Assembly (NCBI RefSeq): GCF_029577735.1
Contig: NZ_JARQTO010000010.1
Span: 1 to 64,000, forward strand
Direction: 5' to 3'
Source: Exercitatus varius
GTDB lineage: Bacteria; Pseudomonadota; Gammaproteobacteria; Enterobacterales; Pasteurellaceae
Length of the DNA stretch: 64,000 nucleotides
Below the pieces are notes generated by a model. It worked only from the letters and a program-made list of their open reading frames with translations, did no database searches and was not told the DNA's origin. Shown in pieces: positions 1 through 10,289 of this stretch (positions within the stretch are counted from its first letter, which is position 1; the number at the start of each line of letters is the position of its first letter). Position numbers and translations under genes: made by a program.

Positions 1-3000
1 CGGTACCGTTTTGACCTGCTGCCACATTGGTAATGGTCTTATTGCCGGCATTAATACCGTCTTCACTTACCACTACATCACCCGCATTGAAAGTCGTTGC
101 ATTCACAGTAGTAAACGTGACGTTATCCGCCGTGGCAATCGCAATTCCTGTCGCAGATGGCGTTAACACGATGTTTTTACCTGAGGTAAAGTTCGCATTA
201 TTGTCATCTTTATTCAGCGTCTGAGCAAGCTTACCGTCCGCACTGGTGGTTAACGTTTGGATGGCAGTATCCGCTTTACCCAATGAATCTTTCGCTTTGT
301 CACTTAAATCCACTGAAACATTGGTGCCGTCTAATGTTGTGACGATACCTGATATATTCGCGCTATCCGCATTCGCCGAACCTTTCACCGCTACCGTGCC
401 GTTATCCGGAACATCAGCAGTATTCGTACCATCTGAAATATTCCAGTTGTATGCACTTGCAGAGATAGTCTGGTTCAACTGGTCTAAGTTAACCGCATCG
501 GTACCATTAGTACCTGTTGCTACATTGGTAATTTTTTGGCTACCCGCATCAATACCATTACTATTGATAGTCACAGGACCCGCAGTCAACGTACTTGTAT
601 TAATACTATTGAAGCTCACATCATCAGCGGTTGCTACGGTGATGTCTTTGTCCGTACGGGTAATCTTGATGTTTTTACCATCTTTAAACTGTACGGTATC
701 TCCCGGTGCTACTTTAGTTGCGGTATCGCCGTTTGTTTGAACATTCCAACCGGTATTAGCTACGTCAGAAACGTTTTTGATTGCATCGTGAATCGTGGTT
801 TCACCCGTACCGCCAATATCAGTAAATGTAACATTACCGTTAGAATCAACCGCCGCATTACCACCGAAATTATTCACCACGGAGTTTGCCACATTGCCTA
901 ACACTCGGTTAGTTGCATAAAGCTGGCTACCGTTGATGGCATCGGTTGAAGTTGCAGAGATATTACCCGGTGCGACATATTTAATTTGTCGTTCCTGACC
1001 GGCAGAACCGACGCTCACATAGTCACCCGCCGCAACATTACCGGCGCCGGCAAAATCTGAATAGGTCAGATTGTTAACCGTTGCCGCTGTTTCGGTAGTT
1101 GCCGTTGCCGCTGCGGAATTATTACCTAATACAACCGATCCTTCGGTACTCACATTAATGTTATTACCTAATGCTGTGGTGTTAGCACCGGTTACACTAG
1201 AGTTATAGCCGATAACCGTTGCACCGTCTGCACCCGCCGTTGCATTTGAACCTACCGCTGTCGCCGCTGATTCCGTTGCATTTGCACCCGCACCAAGGGC
1301 TGTTGTCCATTGTGCGGTGGCTTGTGCGTTAGAGCCCAGACCTGTTGCATAATCACCGGTCGCCTTGGCGGAAATACCCATTGCCATTGACCAAGTATTA
1401 CTTGCTACGGAATTAGTTCCCACAGCAATACTGTAAGAGCCGGTCGATTGCGCATTATTACCGATAGCAATCACGCTGTCATTGCTACTTGACGTTGCAT
1501 TTGCGTTATTACCGATAGCAATCGCCGCCGCGCTATTAGCCTTCGTACCCTGGCCGATCGCCGTAGCATTATCGCCGGAAGCCGTTGCATTTGCCCCCGC
1601 CGCCATTGCATTTGCACCGGTTGCGCCGTCGTTCTTACGGTTGCCGGTTGCGGTTGAATTTACAGAATAGTAACGGGTAGTATTCGCTTCCAACTGCGCC
1701 ACATTCACCGCATCCGTTGCGTTAGTTCCCGCCGTCACATTGGTGATGGCGTGGTTGCCCGCATCGATACCGGCGCTGTTGATAGTCACATCGCCCGCTT
1801 TGAAGGTGTCGTTGACCGTTACATTACCCACAGCAATGCTGTCGGCTAACGTCAGTTTTACTCCGTCCGTCACCGTGCTAACCACCAGATTGCTGTCTGA
1901 GGTTACATTGATAGTGCTACCCAAAGCGAAATTGTTCGCTTTGGTACCGTTACCGAAGTTAATGCCTTTGTTGATGGCATTAGTATTGTTGGTAATGTTA
2001 TTCGCATTATTGGTAATATTCTGCGCATTATTCGCCACGTTCGTATTGGTGGCGTTTAACTGACTTAAATTCACCGCATCGCTGTCTTGCGTACCGTTCG
2101 CGACATTAGTTACCGTTTTGCCGCCCGCGTTGATGCCGTTGCTGCTGATGCTGACATCACCTGCGTTGAAGGTGCTGGCATTTACCGTATTGAACGTGAC
2201 GTTCTCTTTGGTCGCAATCTTAATACCGCCCTGTCCGTCATCAGTCAGACTGATATTGTCACCGCTTACAAAGTTCGCTTTGTTGTCCGCTTTGTTCAGG
2301 GTTTTCACATCCTTACCGTCGATCTGCGTTACCACGGACTGCAACGCGCTGGTAGCGTTCGTTACTGCGTTTTTCAGCTTGTCTGTTGCCGCCACTTCGA
2401 TTTTACCTGCAGAGGCGGTGGTGTTGATTAAGTCTCCGTCACCGTTTACCGTCAGGGTTTCACCCAGTTTGCGTTCCGTCGCCGTACCGCTGTCCGCCCC
2501 AAAGGTGATACCTTTGTTGTTTACGGTGGTATTAGCGTCCACGCCTTGCTGGATGTCAGACTTGGTTTGTTCGCTTAAATCGACAGATACATTGGTGCCG
2601 TCAAGTGCGGTCACAATTCCGGCCGTTTTTGCGCTGTCTGCATTGGCCGAACCTTTGATCGCCACGGTGCTGTTATCCGCGACCGCATTGCTGGTCGTAC
2701 CGTCAGACAGATTCCAGTTGTAGGAGTTGTCACCGATATATTTTTCCAATTGACCTAAGTTCACCGCATCTGTTGCGTTAGTTCCCGCCGTTACATTGGT
2801 GATGGCGTGGTTGCCCGCATCAATACCGGCGCTGTTGATGGTCACGTCACCTGCTTTGAAGGTGTCGTTGACCGTTACATTACTTACCGCAATGCTGTCC
2901 GCTAATGCCAGTTCAACCCCGTCTGCTACCGTCTTCACAACCAGATTGCTGTCGGACGGCTTCACGTTGATAGTGCTACCCAAAGCAAAGTTGTTCGCAC

Positions 3001-6000
3001 TGGTGCCGTTACCGAAGTTAATCCCTTTGTTGATGGCATTAGTATTGTTGGTAATATTCTGCGCATTATTCGTCACGTTCGCATTGGTTGCGTTTAACTG
3101 ACTGAAGTTCACCGCATCGCTGTCTTTTGTACCGTTCGCGACATTGGTAATCGTGTGGTTGCCCGCATTAATACCGTTGTTGTTGATGGTGACATCACCC
3201 GCGTTGAAGGTGCTGGCGTTTACCGTATTGAACGTGACGTTCTCCGCCGTCGATACGCTAATATTGCCATTTGCGTCCGCGCTCACCACCGTATTGGTGC
3301 CGTTTACAAAGTTCACCGTGTTGCTGGTTTGATTCACCACTTTCGCTTCCGCGCCGTTTACTTGCGCCGTCCAGCTTTGTAACGCGCTATCCGCTTTCGT
3401 CAATGAGTCTTTCGCAGACTGACTTAAGTCTACTGCATAGTTGCGGGTATGATTTCCCGCGTCTGTCTTCGTGACCGTCACTTTATCCGAACCGTTACTT
3501 ACCGTGGACGTATTGGCGTTCACTGTGTACACCGTGCCGTTCGCATCCGAGGTTGATGTAACTTCCGTATTATCGCCCGATTTCACTTGCGACTTGCTGG
3601 CATTTAATTGACCTAAGTTCACCGCATCCGTTGCGTTAGTTCCCGCCGTCACATTGGTGATAGTGTGGTTGCCCGCATCAATACCGCTGTTGTTAATGGT
3701 CACATCGCCCGCTTTGAAGGTGTTATTCACCGTGACGTTATCTACGGCAATACTGCTATTCAAGGCGAACGCAATCGCATTATCAGTCACTGTCGTGATA
3801 ATGTTGCTGTCACCATTGTAATTAACCGTCTCACCTAACTGAACGTTATCATCGTTACCATTATCCGCACCGATGTTAAAGCCTTTGTTCACCGTAGTAT
3901 TGGCATTCACACCTTGTTGGATGTCGGACTTGGTTTGTTCGCTTAAATCGACAGACACATTGGTGCCGTCAAGTGCGGTCACAATTCCGGCCGTTTTTGC
4001 GCTGTCTGCGTTGGCCGAACCTTTGATCGCCACGGTGCTGTTATCCGCGACCGCATTGCTGGTCGTACCGTCAGACAGATTCCAGTTGTAGGAGTTGTCA
4101 CCGATATATTTTTCCAATTGACCTAAGTTCACCGCGTCGGTTTTATTGGTGCCCGCCGAAATGTTGGTCAATTTATCACCGCCCACATCCAGGCCTTCTG
4201 CGGTAGAAGTTAGGGTGGTGGTGTTCGCACCCGAACCGATGGTAACGGTGTTGCCGTTAACGTTAGTCGCCGTGACGTTGGTGAAAGTTACGTCCGCTTT
4301 GGTCGCCACGGTAATGCCGTTGGCCGACGGTGTAAGCTGGATGTTGTTACCGGAAATAAAGTTGGCGTTGCTATTCTCTTGATTTAAGGTTTGCGCTTGA
4401 TTACCGTCCGCGCTGGTAGTCAGGCTTTGTAACGCGCTGTCCGCTTTCGTTAATGAAGATTTCGCCGCGTCGCTTAAATCCACCGCGTAGTTGCTGGTGT
4501 GATTGCCCGCGTTTGTCTTCGTCACCGTTACTTTATCCGAGCCGTTGCTCACCGTGGACGTATTGGCGTTCACTGTGTACACCGTGCCGTTCGCATCTTT
4601 AGCCGATATCACGTTTACGTTATCGCCCGCTTTCACGGAAGATTGGCTGGCGTTTAATTGAGCCACGTTCACCGCATCCGTTGCGTTAGTTCCCGCCGTT
4701 ACATTGGTGATGGCGTGGTTACCCGCATCAATACCGTTGTTGTTGATGGTCACATCGCCTGCTTTGAAGGTGTCGTTCACCGTGACGTTATCTACGGCAA
4801 TACTGCTATTCAAGGCGAACGCAATCGCATTATTACTCACTGTCGTGATAATATTGCTGTCGCCGTTGTAGTTAACCGTCTCACCTAACTGAACGTTATC
4901 ATCGTTACCATTATCCGCACCGATGTTAAAGCCTTGTTTTATCGCTGCCGTATTAGCCGCAATATTGTTTGCGTTGGTGGTGATATTTTGCGTGTTGTTC
5001 GCTATCGCTTTGGTGTTATTGCTGATGTTGTTCGCATTATTGGTAATATTCTGCGCATTATTCGCTACGTTCGCATTGGTCGCGTTTAACTGGCTTAAAT
5101 TCACCGCATCACTGTCTTTTGTACCGTTCGCGACGTTAGTCACCGTTTTGCCGCCCGCGTTGATGCCGTTGCTGCTGATGCTGACATCGCCCGCGTTAAA
5201 AGTAGTGGCATTTACTGTGGTGAATGTCACGTTGTCTTTAGTCGCAACCTTAATACCGCCCTGTCCGTCATTCGTCAGGCTGATATTGTCGCCGCTTACA
5301 AAGTTCGCTTTATTGTCCGCTTTGTTCAGGGTTTTCACATCCTTACCGTCGATTTGGGTTACCACGGACTGCAATGCGCTGGTGGCGTTCGTCACTGCGT
5401 CTTTCAATTTATCCGTCGCCGCCACTTCAAGTTTACCGGCGGAGGCGGTGGTGTTGATTAAGTCGCCGTCACCGTTTACCGTCAAGGTTTCGCCCAGTTT
5501 GCGTTCCGTCGCCGTACCGCTGTCCGCCGCAAAGGTGATGCCTTTGCTGTTTACGGTGGTATTGGCGTCTACGCCTTGCTGGATGTCGTTTTTCGTTTTC
5601 TGACTCAGATCTACAGCATAATTCGTTATGTTATTACCGGCAGACGTTGCATTAATAGTTACAGCGCCCGAACCGTTGCTGATGGTCGTACCGTTTGCAT
5701 TCACAGTATAAACGGTTTGATTATTAGCACCTTTGGTTTCGGTTACTCCGGCAATGTTAGTACCGCCTTTCACTTCGGTTTTAGCCGCGGCAATAGCATC
5801 GTTAATATTATCTTCACCGGTGCCACCGATATTAGTGAATGTGACAGTACCGTTTCCGTCAACTGCCGCATTTCCGCCAAAATTATCTACAACAGATTTA
5901 GCCACATTGCCGATCACACCCTGAGTAGCATAAAGCTGGCTACCGTTAATTGCATCCGTAGAAGTTGCCGTTACCTGACCTGCCGCAACTTTTTGGATTT

Positions 6001-8710
6001 GGCGGTACTGATTATCATGACCTACGGAAAGAGTAGAATTTACATGCGAACCAGCAAAGCCGCCATAAGTTAGTCCGTTCACAGTCGCACTGTCGGTATC
6101 TACTCCTGCAGTTGCAATTGAACCTTCACCTAAAGCTACAGAATGAGCCGAATTTGCCTGAGCTCCAAAACCTAAGGCTAAGGCACCTTGTGAACCGGCA
6201 AAAGCACTATCGCCTACAGCCACAGCATTGGTTGCTGTAGCATTTGCGTCAATACCAACAGCAACTGAACGAAGACCGGATGCCGTTGTAGTATCACCCA
6301 ATGCTGTTGAGAAATTACCGGTTGCATTAGAATTTTCACCCACAGCGACTGCACTTTGTGCATTTGCATTTGCACGGTTACCGATTGCAATCGTGCTGTC
6401 GCTCAAAGCCTTAGCTTCACTACCTAACGCCACAGCAGCTGATTTTGTTGCCTGAGCATTCACACCCACAGCTGTTGAACTGTCACCTGAGGCATTTGAA
6501 TTTACACCACCGGAGAAGGAACTATCACCGCTAGCTTTTGCGGCAGAACCGATCGCAACAGTATTATTTGCAGTTGCCGAAGCATTCAGACCTGCTGCAA
6601 TCGCCTGTTTACCGTTTGCCACAGCATTCGTACCGATTGCAATGCCGTCATCTGCTGCCGAAGCCACATTAGCGTTAGTACCGATTGCTACTCCACGTAC
6701 TTCAGCTGAAACAGACTGATTACCGATAGCAACAGAATCCCGGCTTTTTGCCTGCGTACCCGTACCGATTGCTAAAGCATTAACATTACTTGCATTAGCG
6801 TTCATACCGTATGCAGCAGAACCGGTCTCCGTGGCAATAGAATTTGTACCGACTGAAATTGCACTTACTCCGGTCGCATTTGCATAAGAACCAATAGCTA
6901 CGCCATTATTTTCCCATGTGCTTGCATTCATACCGATTGCAGTTGAATTATAACCCTGAGCATAAGCCTTATTCCCGATTGCCGTAGTATTTTCAGTTAC
7001 CGCATTAGAATTTGTACCAATAGAAACAGAACTTTCGGCTGATGCGTTAGAACTTACACCGATAGCCGTTGCATTAGCACTTTCCGTATGTGCGGATTCA
7101 CCGATAACGATGGAGTTAATTGCTCCTGAATTAAGAACGGTAATATTATTACCCATTGCAACCGTATTGTCCGCCGCAATAGTATTGTTGTTACCAATGA
7201 CACGTGTTTCATCGCTGGTTAAAGAGTTATTATTGCCGAATACACCTGAGTTATTACCTGTCACCCAGCCATTGTTGTTACCAATACTATAAGTACCATA
7301 ACCCGTTACATAAGTCGGATCACCAATTGCACCGGAATTTTCACCTGAAACGATATTGCCCGTACCGATAGAAATAGCATTATTAGCCAGAGCTTGCGCG
7401 GACGAACCAATTGCCAACGCATTCGTACCGTTAGTCGTTGCGTTATAGCCGGCTGCTAAAGATGCCATACCGGAAGAAACAGAGTTAAATCCGATGGCAT
7501 TGGCGGCATAACCCGAAGCAGTTGCATTCAAAGCCGCAGCAAAAGAGGCAAAACCGGAAGCGTTGGCATCGTTACCTACTGCAGTAGCGCTTTCCGAAGC
7601 TTTGGAGCCTGTTCCCAACGCCGTACTAAATTGTTGACTTGCGTTTGCATTATTACCCAGCGCCGTGGACGAATTCGCTAAAGCTTTGGCTGAATTACCC
7701 ACTGCCGTACTGCCGTTACCGCTTGCACGGGTATTTTTCCCTTGAGCCAAGGCATCTTTATTGGTTGCCCGAGAATCGTCACCTATAGCTATTGCACCGT
7801 CAGCCGTTGCATTGGCAGTAGCGCCCATTGCGACAGAATTTACTCCTGAAGAGATTGCATTTTGCCCAAAAGCAAGAGCGCCTGTACCGTTCGCAGTAGA
7901 ATTTGTACCGATAGCAATTGCGTTACTGGCATTAGCTACGGAAAATGAGCCGACGACCGTCGCATTAGCCGCCGAGGCGGTAGAATTAAACCCCACTATG
8001 GTTGAGGACTGACCGGAGGCATTAGAACCTGAACCTAAAACTGTTGCACCGTCGGCGCTGGCAGTAGAGAGCGAACCCAAAATAGTGGATAATCTGCCGG
8101 AAGCGACAGAACGGGCTCCCAATACGATGGCACCTGCAGCCGCCGCATGTGTTGCGGTATAACCGGAAGGAACATAATATCCTGCAATTGTTTGACCTGC
8201 TATTTGGTCAAGATCATCCGAACCTATAGCAATAGAAGAATAACCTGTTGCTTTAACATCGGAGCCGATGGTGATCGACTGATCACCGCTGGCTGTCGTG
8301 TTTGTTCCTATAGCTAATGTTTGAAATCCGCTGGAATTCGCTCTTCCCCCGATGGCAACGGATTCACCGCCCATTGCACTAGCGCGGTAATTAGCCGATG
8401 TATTCGCCCCGATAGCAACAGAATAATTTGATGCCGTAGCATAACTGGCATTATTAACATACGCTTCGGCTTGGGAAGGCTTAAATATAGCGGCGGCACC
8501 GACTGCTAAAACGACAGGCGCGGAGCTTAAGACTGCAGAACCAAGAGTTAATGTTCCGACAGTCTTAGTGAATAATTCAATGGTTTCCTGAGTGATTTTT
8601 TTTGCTCTACGCTTAGAGGATTTGGTTTTACTCCGGCTGGCGGCTAATTCGGAAACAACAACTAAAGATTGGGTGGTTTTGTTCCAAATGACTTTATAAA
8701 TGTGATTCAT
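1..8710 (-). CDS. Trimeric autotransporter adhesin (YadA/Hia type), C-terminus outside window
   Basis: Open frame read on the minus strand from ATG at 8710 to the window edge, 2,903 codons with no stop in the stretches I read. A Shine-Dalgarno-like AAGGGG precedes the ATG. It begins with an extended signal peptide (ESPR) of the type MNHIYKVIWNKTTQSLVVV, then a basic stretch and a hydrophobic segment ending near residue 80 in SQAEA. Residues about 85-885 are YadA-like head repeats of the form AIGxNAxAxGxxSxAxG. A neck (NGSQLYATQ) follows at about 920, then a stalk (about 1000-2340) of repeated modules each holding ITNVAxGTxxTDAVNxxQL. A second YadA-type head block lies at about 2350-2540, then another neck and stalk. 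The family forms trimeric outer-membrane fibres secreted by a C-terminal 4-strand barrel anchor, which is not in the window. Expected role: adhesion to host cells or matrix. Ligand unknown. Confidence 0.93.
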   Translation of the reverse strand, partial: MNHIYKVIWNKTTQSLVVVSELAASRSKTKSSKRRAKKITQETIELFTKTVGTLTLGSAVLSSAPVVLAVGAAAIFKPSQAEAYVNNASYATASNYSVAIGANTSANYRASAMGGESVAIGGRANSSGFQTLAIGTNTTASGDQSITIGSDVKATGYSSIAIGSDDLDQIAGQTIAGYYVPSGYTATHAAAAGAIVLGARSVASGRLSTILGSLSTASADGATVLGSGSNASGQSSTIVGFNSTASAANATVVGSFSVANASNAIAIGTNSTANGTGALAFGQNAISSGVNSVAMGATANATADGAIAIGDDSRATNKDALAQGKNTRASGNGSTAVGNSAKALANSSTALGNNANASQQFSTALGTGSKASESATAVGNDANASGFASFAAALNATASGYAANAIGFNSVSSGMASLAAGYNATTNGTNALAIGSSAQALANNAISIGTGNIVSGENSGAIGDPTYVTGYGTYSIGNNNGWVTGNNSGVFGNNNSLTSDETRVIGNNNTIAADNTVAMGNNITVLNSGAINSIVIGESAHTESANATAIGVSSNASAESSVSIGTNSNAVTENTTAIGNKAYAQGYNSTAIGMNASTWENNGVAIGSYANATGVSAISVGTNSIATETGSAAYGMNANASNVNALAIGTGTQAKSRDSVAIGNQSVSAEVRGVAIGTNANVASAADDGIAIGTNAVANGKQAIAAGLNASATANNTVAIGSAAKASGDSSFSGGVNSNASGDSSTAVGVNAQATKSAAVALGSEAKALSDSTIAIGNRANANAQSAVAVGENSNATGNFSTALGDTTTASGLRSVAVGIDANATATNAVAVGDSAFAGSQGALALGFGAQANSAHSVALGEGSIATAGVDTDSATVNGLTYGGFAGSHVNSTLSVGHDNQYRQIQKVAAGQVTATSTDAINGSQLYATQGVIGNVAKSVVDNFGGNAAVDGNGTVTFTNIGGTGEDNINDAIAAAKTEVKGGTNIAGVTETKGANNQTVYTVNANGTTISNGSGAVTINATSAGNNITNYAVDLSQKTKNDIQQGVDANTTVNSKGITFAADSGTATERKLGETLTVNGDGDLINTTASAGKLEVAATDKLKDAVTNATSALQSVVTQIDGKDVKTLNKADNKANFVSGDNISLTNDGQGGIKVATKDNVTFTTVNATTFNAGDVSISSNGINAGGKTVTNVANGTKDSDAVNLSQLNATNANVANNAQNITNNANNISNNTKAIANNTQNITTNANNIAANTAAIKQGFNIGADNGNDDNVQLGETVNYNGDSNIITTVSNNAIAFALNSSIAVDNVTVNDTFKAGDVTINNNGIDAGNHAITNVTAGTNATDAVNVAQLNASQSSVKAGDNVNVISAKDANGTVYTVNANTSTVSNGSDKVTVTKTNAGNHTSNYAVDLSDAAKSSLTKADSALQSLTTSADGNQAQTLNQENSNANFISGNNIQLTPSANGITVATKADVTFTNVTATNVNGNTVTIGSGANTTTLTSTAEGLDVGGDKLTNISAGTNKTDAVNLGQLEKYIGDNSYNWNLSDGTTSNAVADNSTVAIKGSANADSAKTAGIVTALDGTNVSVDLSEQTKSDIQQGVNANTTVNKGFNIGADNGNDDNVQLGETVNYNGDSNIITTVTDNAIAFALNSSIAVDNVTVNNTFKAGDVTINNSGIDAGNHTITNVTAGTNATDAVNLGQLNASKSQVKSGDNTEVTSTSDANGTVYTVNANTSTVSNGSDKVTVTKTDAGNHTRNYAVDLSQSAKDSLTKADSALQSWTAQVNGAEAKVVNQTSNTVNFVNGTNTVVSADANGNISVSTAENVTFNTVNASTFNAGDVTINNNGINAGNHTITNVANGTKDSDAVNFSQLNATNANVTNNAQNITNNTNAINKGINFGNGTSANNFALGSTINVKPSDSNLVVKTVADGVELALADSIAVSNVTVNDTFKAGDVTINSAGIDAGNHAITNVTAGTNATDAVNLGQLEKYIGDNSYNWNLSDGTTSNAVADNSTVAIKGSANADSAKTAGIVTALDGTNVSVDLSEQTKSDIQQGVDANTTVNNKGITFGADSGTATERKLGETLTVNGDGDLINTTASAGKIEVAATDKLKNAVTNATSALQSVVTQIDGKDVKTLNKADNKANFVSGDNISLTDDGQGGIKIATKENVTFNTVNASTFNAGDVSISSNGINAGGKTVTNVANGTQDSDAVNLSQLNATNTNVANNAQNITNNANNITNNTNAINKGINFGNGTKANNFALGSTINVTSDSNLVVSTVTDGVKLTLADSIAVGNVTVNDTFKAGDVTINSAGIDAGNHAITNVTAGTNATDAVNVAQLEANTTRYYSVNSTATGNRKNDGATGANAMAAGANATASGDNATAIGQGTKANSAAAIAIGNNANATSSSNDSVIAIGNNAQSTGSYSIAVGTNSVASNTWSMAMGISAKATGDYATGLGSNAQATAQWTTALGAGANATESAATAVGSNATAGADGATVIGYNSSVTGANTTALGNNINVSTEGSVVLGNNSAAATATTETAATVNNLTYSDFAGAGNVAAGDYVSVGSAGQERQIKYVAPGNISATSTDAINGSQLYATNRVLGNVANSVVNNFGGNAAVDSNGNVTFTDIGGTGETTIHDAIKNVSDVANTGWNVQTNGDTATKVAPGDTVQFKDGKNIKITRTDKDITVATADDVSFNSINTSTLTAGPVTINSNGIDAGSQKITNVATGTNGTDAVNLDQLNQTISASAYNWNISDGTNTADVPDNGTVAVKGSANADSANISGIVTTLDGTNVSVDLSDKAKDSLGKADTAIQTLTTSADGKLAQTLNKDDNNANFTSGKNIVLTPSATGIAIATADNVTFTTVNATTFNAGDVVVSEDGINAGNKTITNVAAGQNGT
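2087..2558 (-). repeat. Stalk module duplicated at 5117-5588
   Basis: About 470 bp closely matching 5117-5588 at a constant offset of 3,030 bp (1,010 codons). It encodes a stalk unit with DAVNLSQLNATN, KADNKANFVSGDNISLT and GETLTVNGDGDLINTTASAG motifs. Differences are scattered single bases, many of them synonymous, so the duplication is not recent, or conversion is incomplete. Confidence 0.85.
2551..2770 (-). repeat. Stalk module duplicated at 3919-4138
   Basis: About 220 bp nearly identical to 3919-4138 (offset 1,368 bp, 456 codons). It encodes the unit with VSVDLSEQTKSDIQQGV and GQLEKYIGDNSYNWNLSDGT. Both copies carry the uptake signal AAGTGCGGT (first copy at 2603-2611). Very few differences, so this pair looks recently duplicated or homogenised. 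Confidence 0.85.
3610..3888 (-). repeat. Stalk module duplicated at 4660-4938
   Basis: About 280 bp closely matching 4660-4938 at a constant offset of 1,050 bp (350 codons). It encodes a unit with FNIGADNGNDDNVQLGETVN and AGNHTITNVTAGTNATDAVN. A looser copy of the same TNATDAVN module starts at about 1700 and again at about 2760 (offset 1,056). Confidence 0.8.
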
Positions 8711-9152
8711 GAATGGCCCCTTATAAAAATGTGAAATATTAATTCAGGCTAAAACCTGAAAAAGTAAAGTTTACAGCTATACTACAAATCGGCGGCATTA
8801 TCAGGCAAAACCTGCCTATATGCAAGCCTATTTGTAAGCTTTTAAGCAATTTTTGTTTAAATTTTCTCAATTTTGTTGAGCTAGTGTAAACAAATGTAAA
8901 AACACGGCTTTATTTATACCCATTTAGGGTTAAAAAACAATTTAATAAATAGAAGAATTTCGGCATCGCAATGTAGAAGCAAATTATCGTCGCGCTTTCC
9001 TGCAGGGTCAAAAAACATGTCATTTTTTGACCGCACTTTAGACTATTTTTATGGGGAATAGTATAGAGCTGCAGAAATGTTAGAAAGTAATACGGAAGTG
9101 AATAGCATTCTCCTATAAAAAGATTCCCACTATTTGGCATGATCATAAAAAC
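8711..9152. other. Intergenic region upstream of the adhesin
   Basis: AT-rich, no convincing gene. A small inverted repeat, CAGG-ctaaaa-CCTG, lies at 8744-8757. A 10-bp stem (GGTCAAAAAA with TTTTTTGACC, loop of 7) spans 9005-9032 and joins an uptake signal at 9030-9040. The adhesin promoter should lie here, but I see no clear -35/-10 pair. Confidence 0.5.
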
Positions 9153-9182
9153 AAAAACCCGATCCTAAGATCGGGTTTTTTA
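9153..9182 (-). terminator. Rho-independent terminator of the porin gene
   Basis: CCCGATC (9158-9164), loop CTAA, GATCGGG (9169-9175). On the minus strand it is followed by TTTTTGTTTTT. It sits about 20 bp beyond the porin stop. T-runs on both sides could make it bidirectional. Confidence 0.88.
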
Positions 9183-9203
9183 TGAGGTTAACTAATCCGA
9201 AGA

Positions 9204-10289
9204 TTAGAAGAATACGCGTAAACCAACACCGTAGATGTTGTCTTTTTCTGTACCAGCGTCGTCTTTAATACGTTCTTGTTCATACATTGCGTATGTCACA
9301 ACATTTTTGTGTAATTTGTAATCCACACCGACTTGGTAGCGGTTAGCAATTTCTGTTGTATTACCGGTTGCTTCAGAACGAGTATCTTTACGTTCCCATT
9401 GTGCAAATACAGCAGACGGTTCAGAGAATTGATAACGAGCGTCAACCATTGCGTAACGACCTTTAGTACCAGCTTCTACACGTTGACCAGTACGGAACTG
9501 AGTATAAGCATCACTCACTTCATTTTTATATTGACCGTAGTTCAATGCTAAATAAAGTGGGCCATATGTCCAGCTACCATGTACTAACCAAGCTTTGTTT
9601 TTGCCTACTGAATCATTTGAGTATGAAACATCATCGTAATTATCTTGCGTATAACCTGCCGCAAATTCTAATTTGTTATCTTCGGCAAAATCATAGTGGT
9701 AGAAAGCGGTTAAACCGTAACCGTTTTTATATTCTGTTGTGCCTGCTACATTAGGATCCACTTCGGTATTGCTATGACCGAATAAGTAGTCAGCACCGAA
9801 GCTGAAACCGTTCCATTCTGCAGATTTAAATTTCACGGATTTATCTGAACGGGTAGTTAAGATACCGTATTCACCGGAACGGTAGTATGTTGCATCCTGT
9901 AATACATCATCACCGGTGGTGTTTTGACGACCAAAACTTAACGCACCTACGTCCGCATGTTTCAGACCGGCATATAATTCGCGAGTTGTCGGATCACCGA
10001 AGTCACTGTCAGAACCTCTGTTTTTTGTTTTATACGCTTCTTCTTCGAAACGAATTTGATAACCGGCAAATGCGGATAAACCGTTACCTAAATCTTGACT
10101 TGCTTTCACGATAATACGTGAACCATCATTTTTTAAGTCACCGCGTCCATCACCGACTTTACCTAAGAAAGCACGGAATGAACCGCTTAATTCAACTTTT
10201 GCACCGTCTTGTTCATAAACAACTGCGGCGTTTGCTGTGCTTGCCACTGCGGCTGCAGCGACTGCTAATGCTACTAATGTCTTTTTCAT
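9204..10289 (-). CDS. General porin, OmpP2/OmpC-like
   Basis: 361 residues. Signal peptide MKKTLVALAVAAAAVASTANA, then a mature start AVVYEQDGAKVELSGSFRAF and a C-terminal YGVGLRVFF ending in phenylalanine, the outer-membrane barrel insertion signal. Alternating aromatic strands such as GLTAFYHYDF and YQVGVDYKLHKNVVTYAMYEQ and the length fit a 16-strand trimeric porin of the Gram-negative porin family (Haemophilus P2 and Pasteurella OmpH relatives). Role: passive diffusion of small hydrophilic solutes across the outer membrane. It is a single-gene unit with its own terminator. The 5' untranslated region carries a small hairpin (ACTTTCCC with GGGAAAAGT, 10336-10355), and a CRP-like site lies about 155 bp upstream. 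Confidence 0.93.
   Translation of the reverse strand: MKKTLVALAVAAAAVASTANAAVVYEQDGAKVELSGSFRAFLGKVGDGRGDLKNDGSRIIVKASQDLGNGLSAFAGYQIRFEEEAYKTKNRGSDSDFGDPTTRELYAGLKHADVGALSFGRQNTTGDDVLQDATYYRSGEYGILTTRSDKSVKFKSAEWNGFSFGADYLFGHSNTEVDPNVAGTTEYKNGYGLTAFYHYDFAEDNKLEFAAGYTQDNYDDVSYSNDSVGKNKAWLVHGSWTYGPLYLALNYGQYKNEVSDAYTQFRTGQRVEAGTKGRYAMVDARYQFSEPSAVFAQWERKDTRSEATGNTTEIANRYQVGVDYKLHKNVVTYAMYEQERIKDDAGTEKDNIYGVGLRVFF

Noticed and set aside
27..8012. Many plus-strand open frames opposite the adhesin (for example 2118-2723 and 4923-5603)
   Set aside because: They are the complement of low-complexity Asn/Thr/Ala repeats on the minus strand; hydrophobic, repeated, without ribosome sites.
8910..9146. 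78-codon minus-strand frame in the adhesin-porin gap
   Set aside because: No ribosome site, includes an uptake-signal hairpin and a terminator, and no family resemblance.
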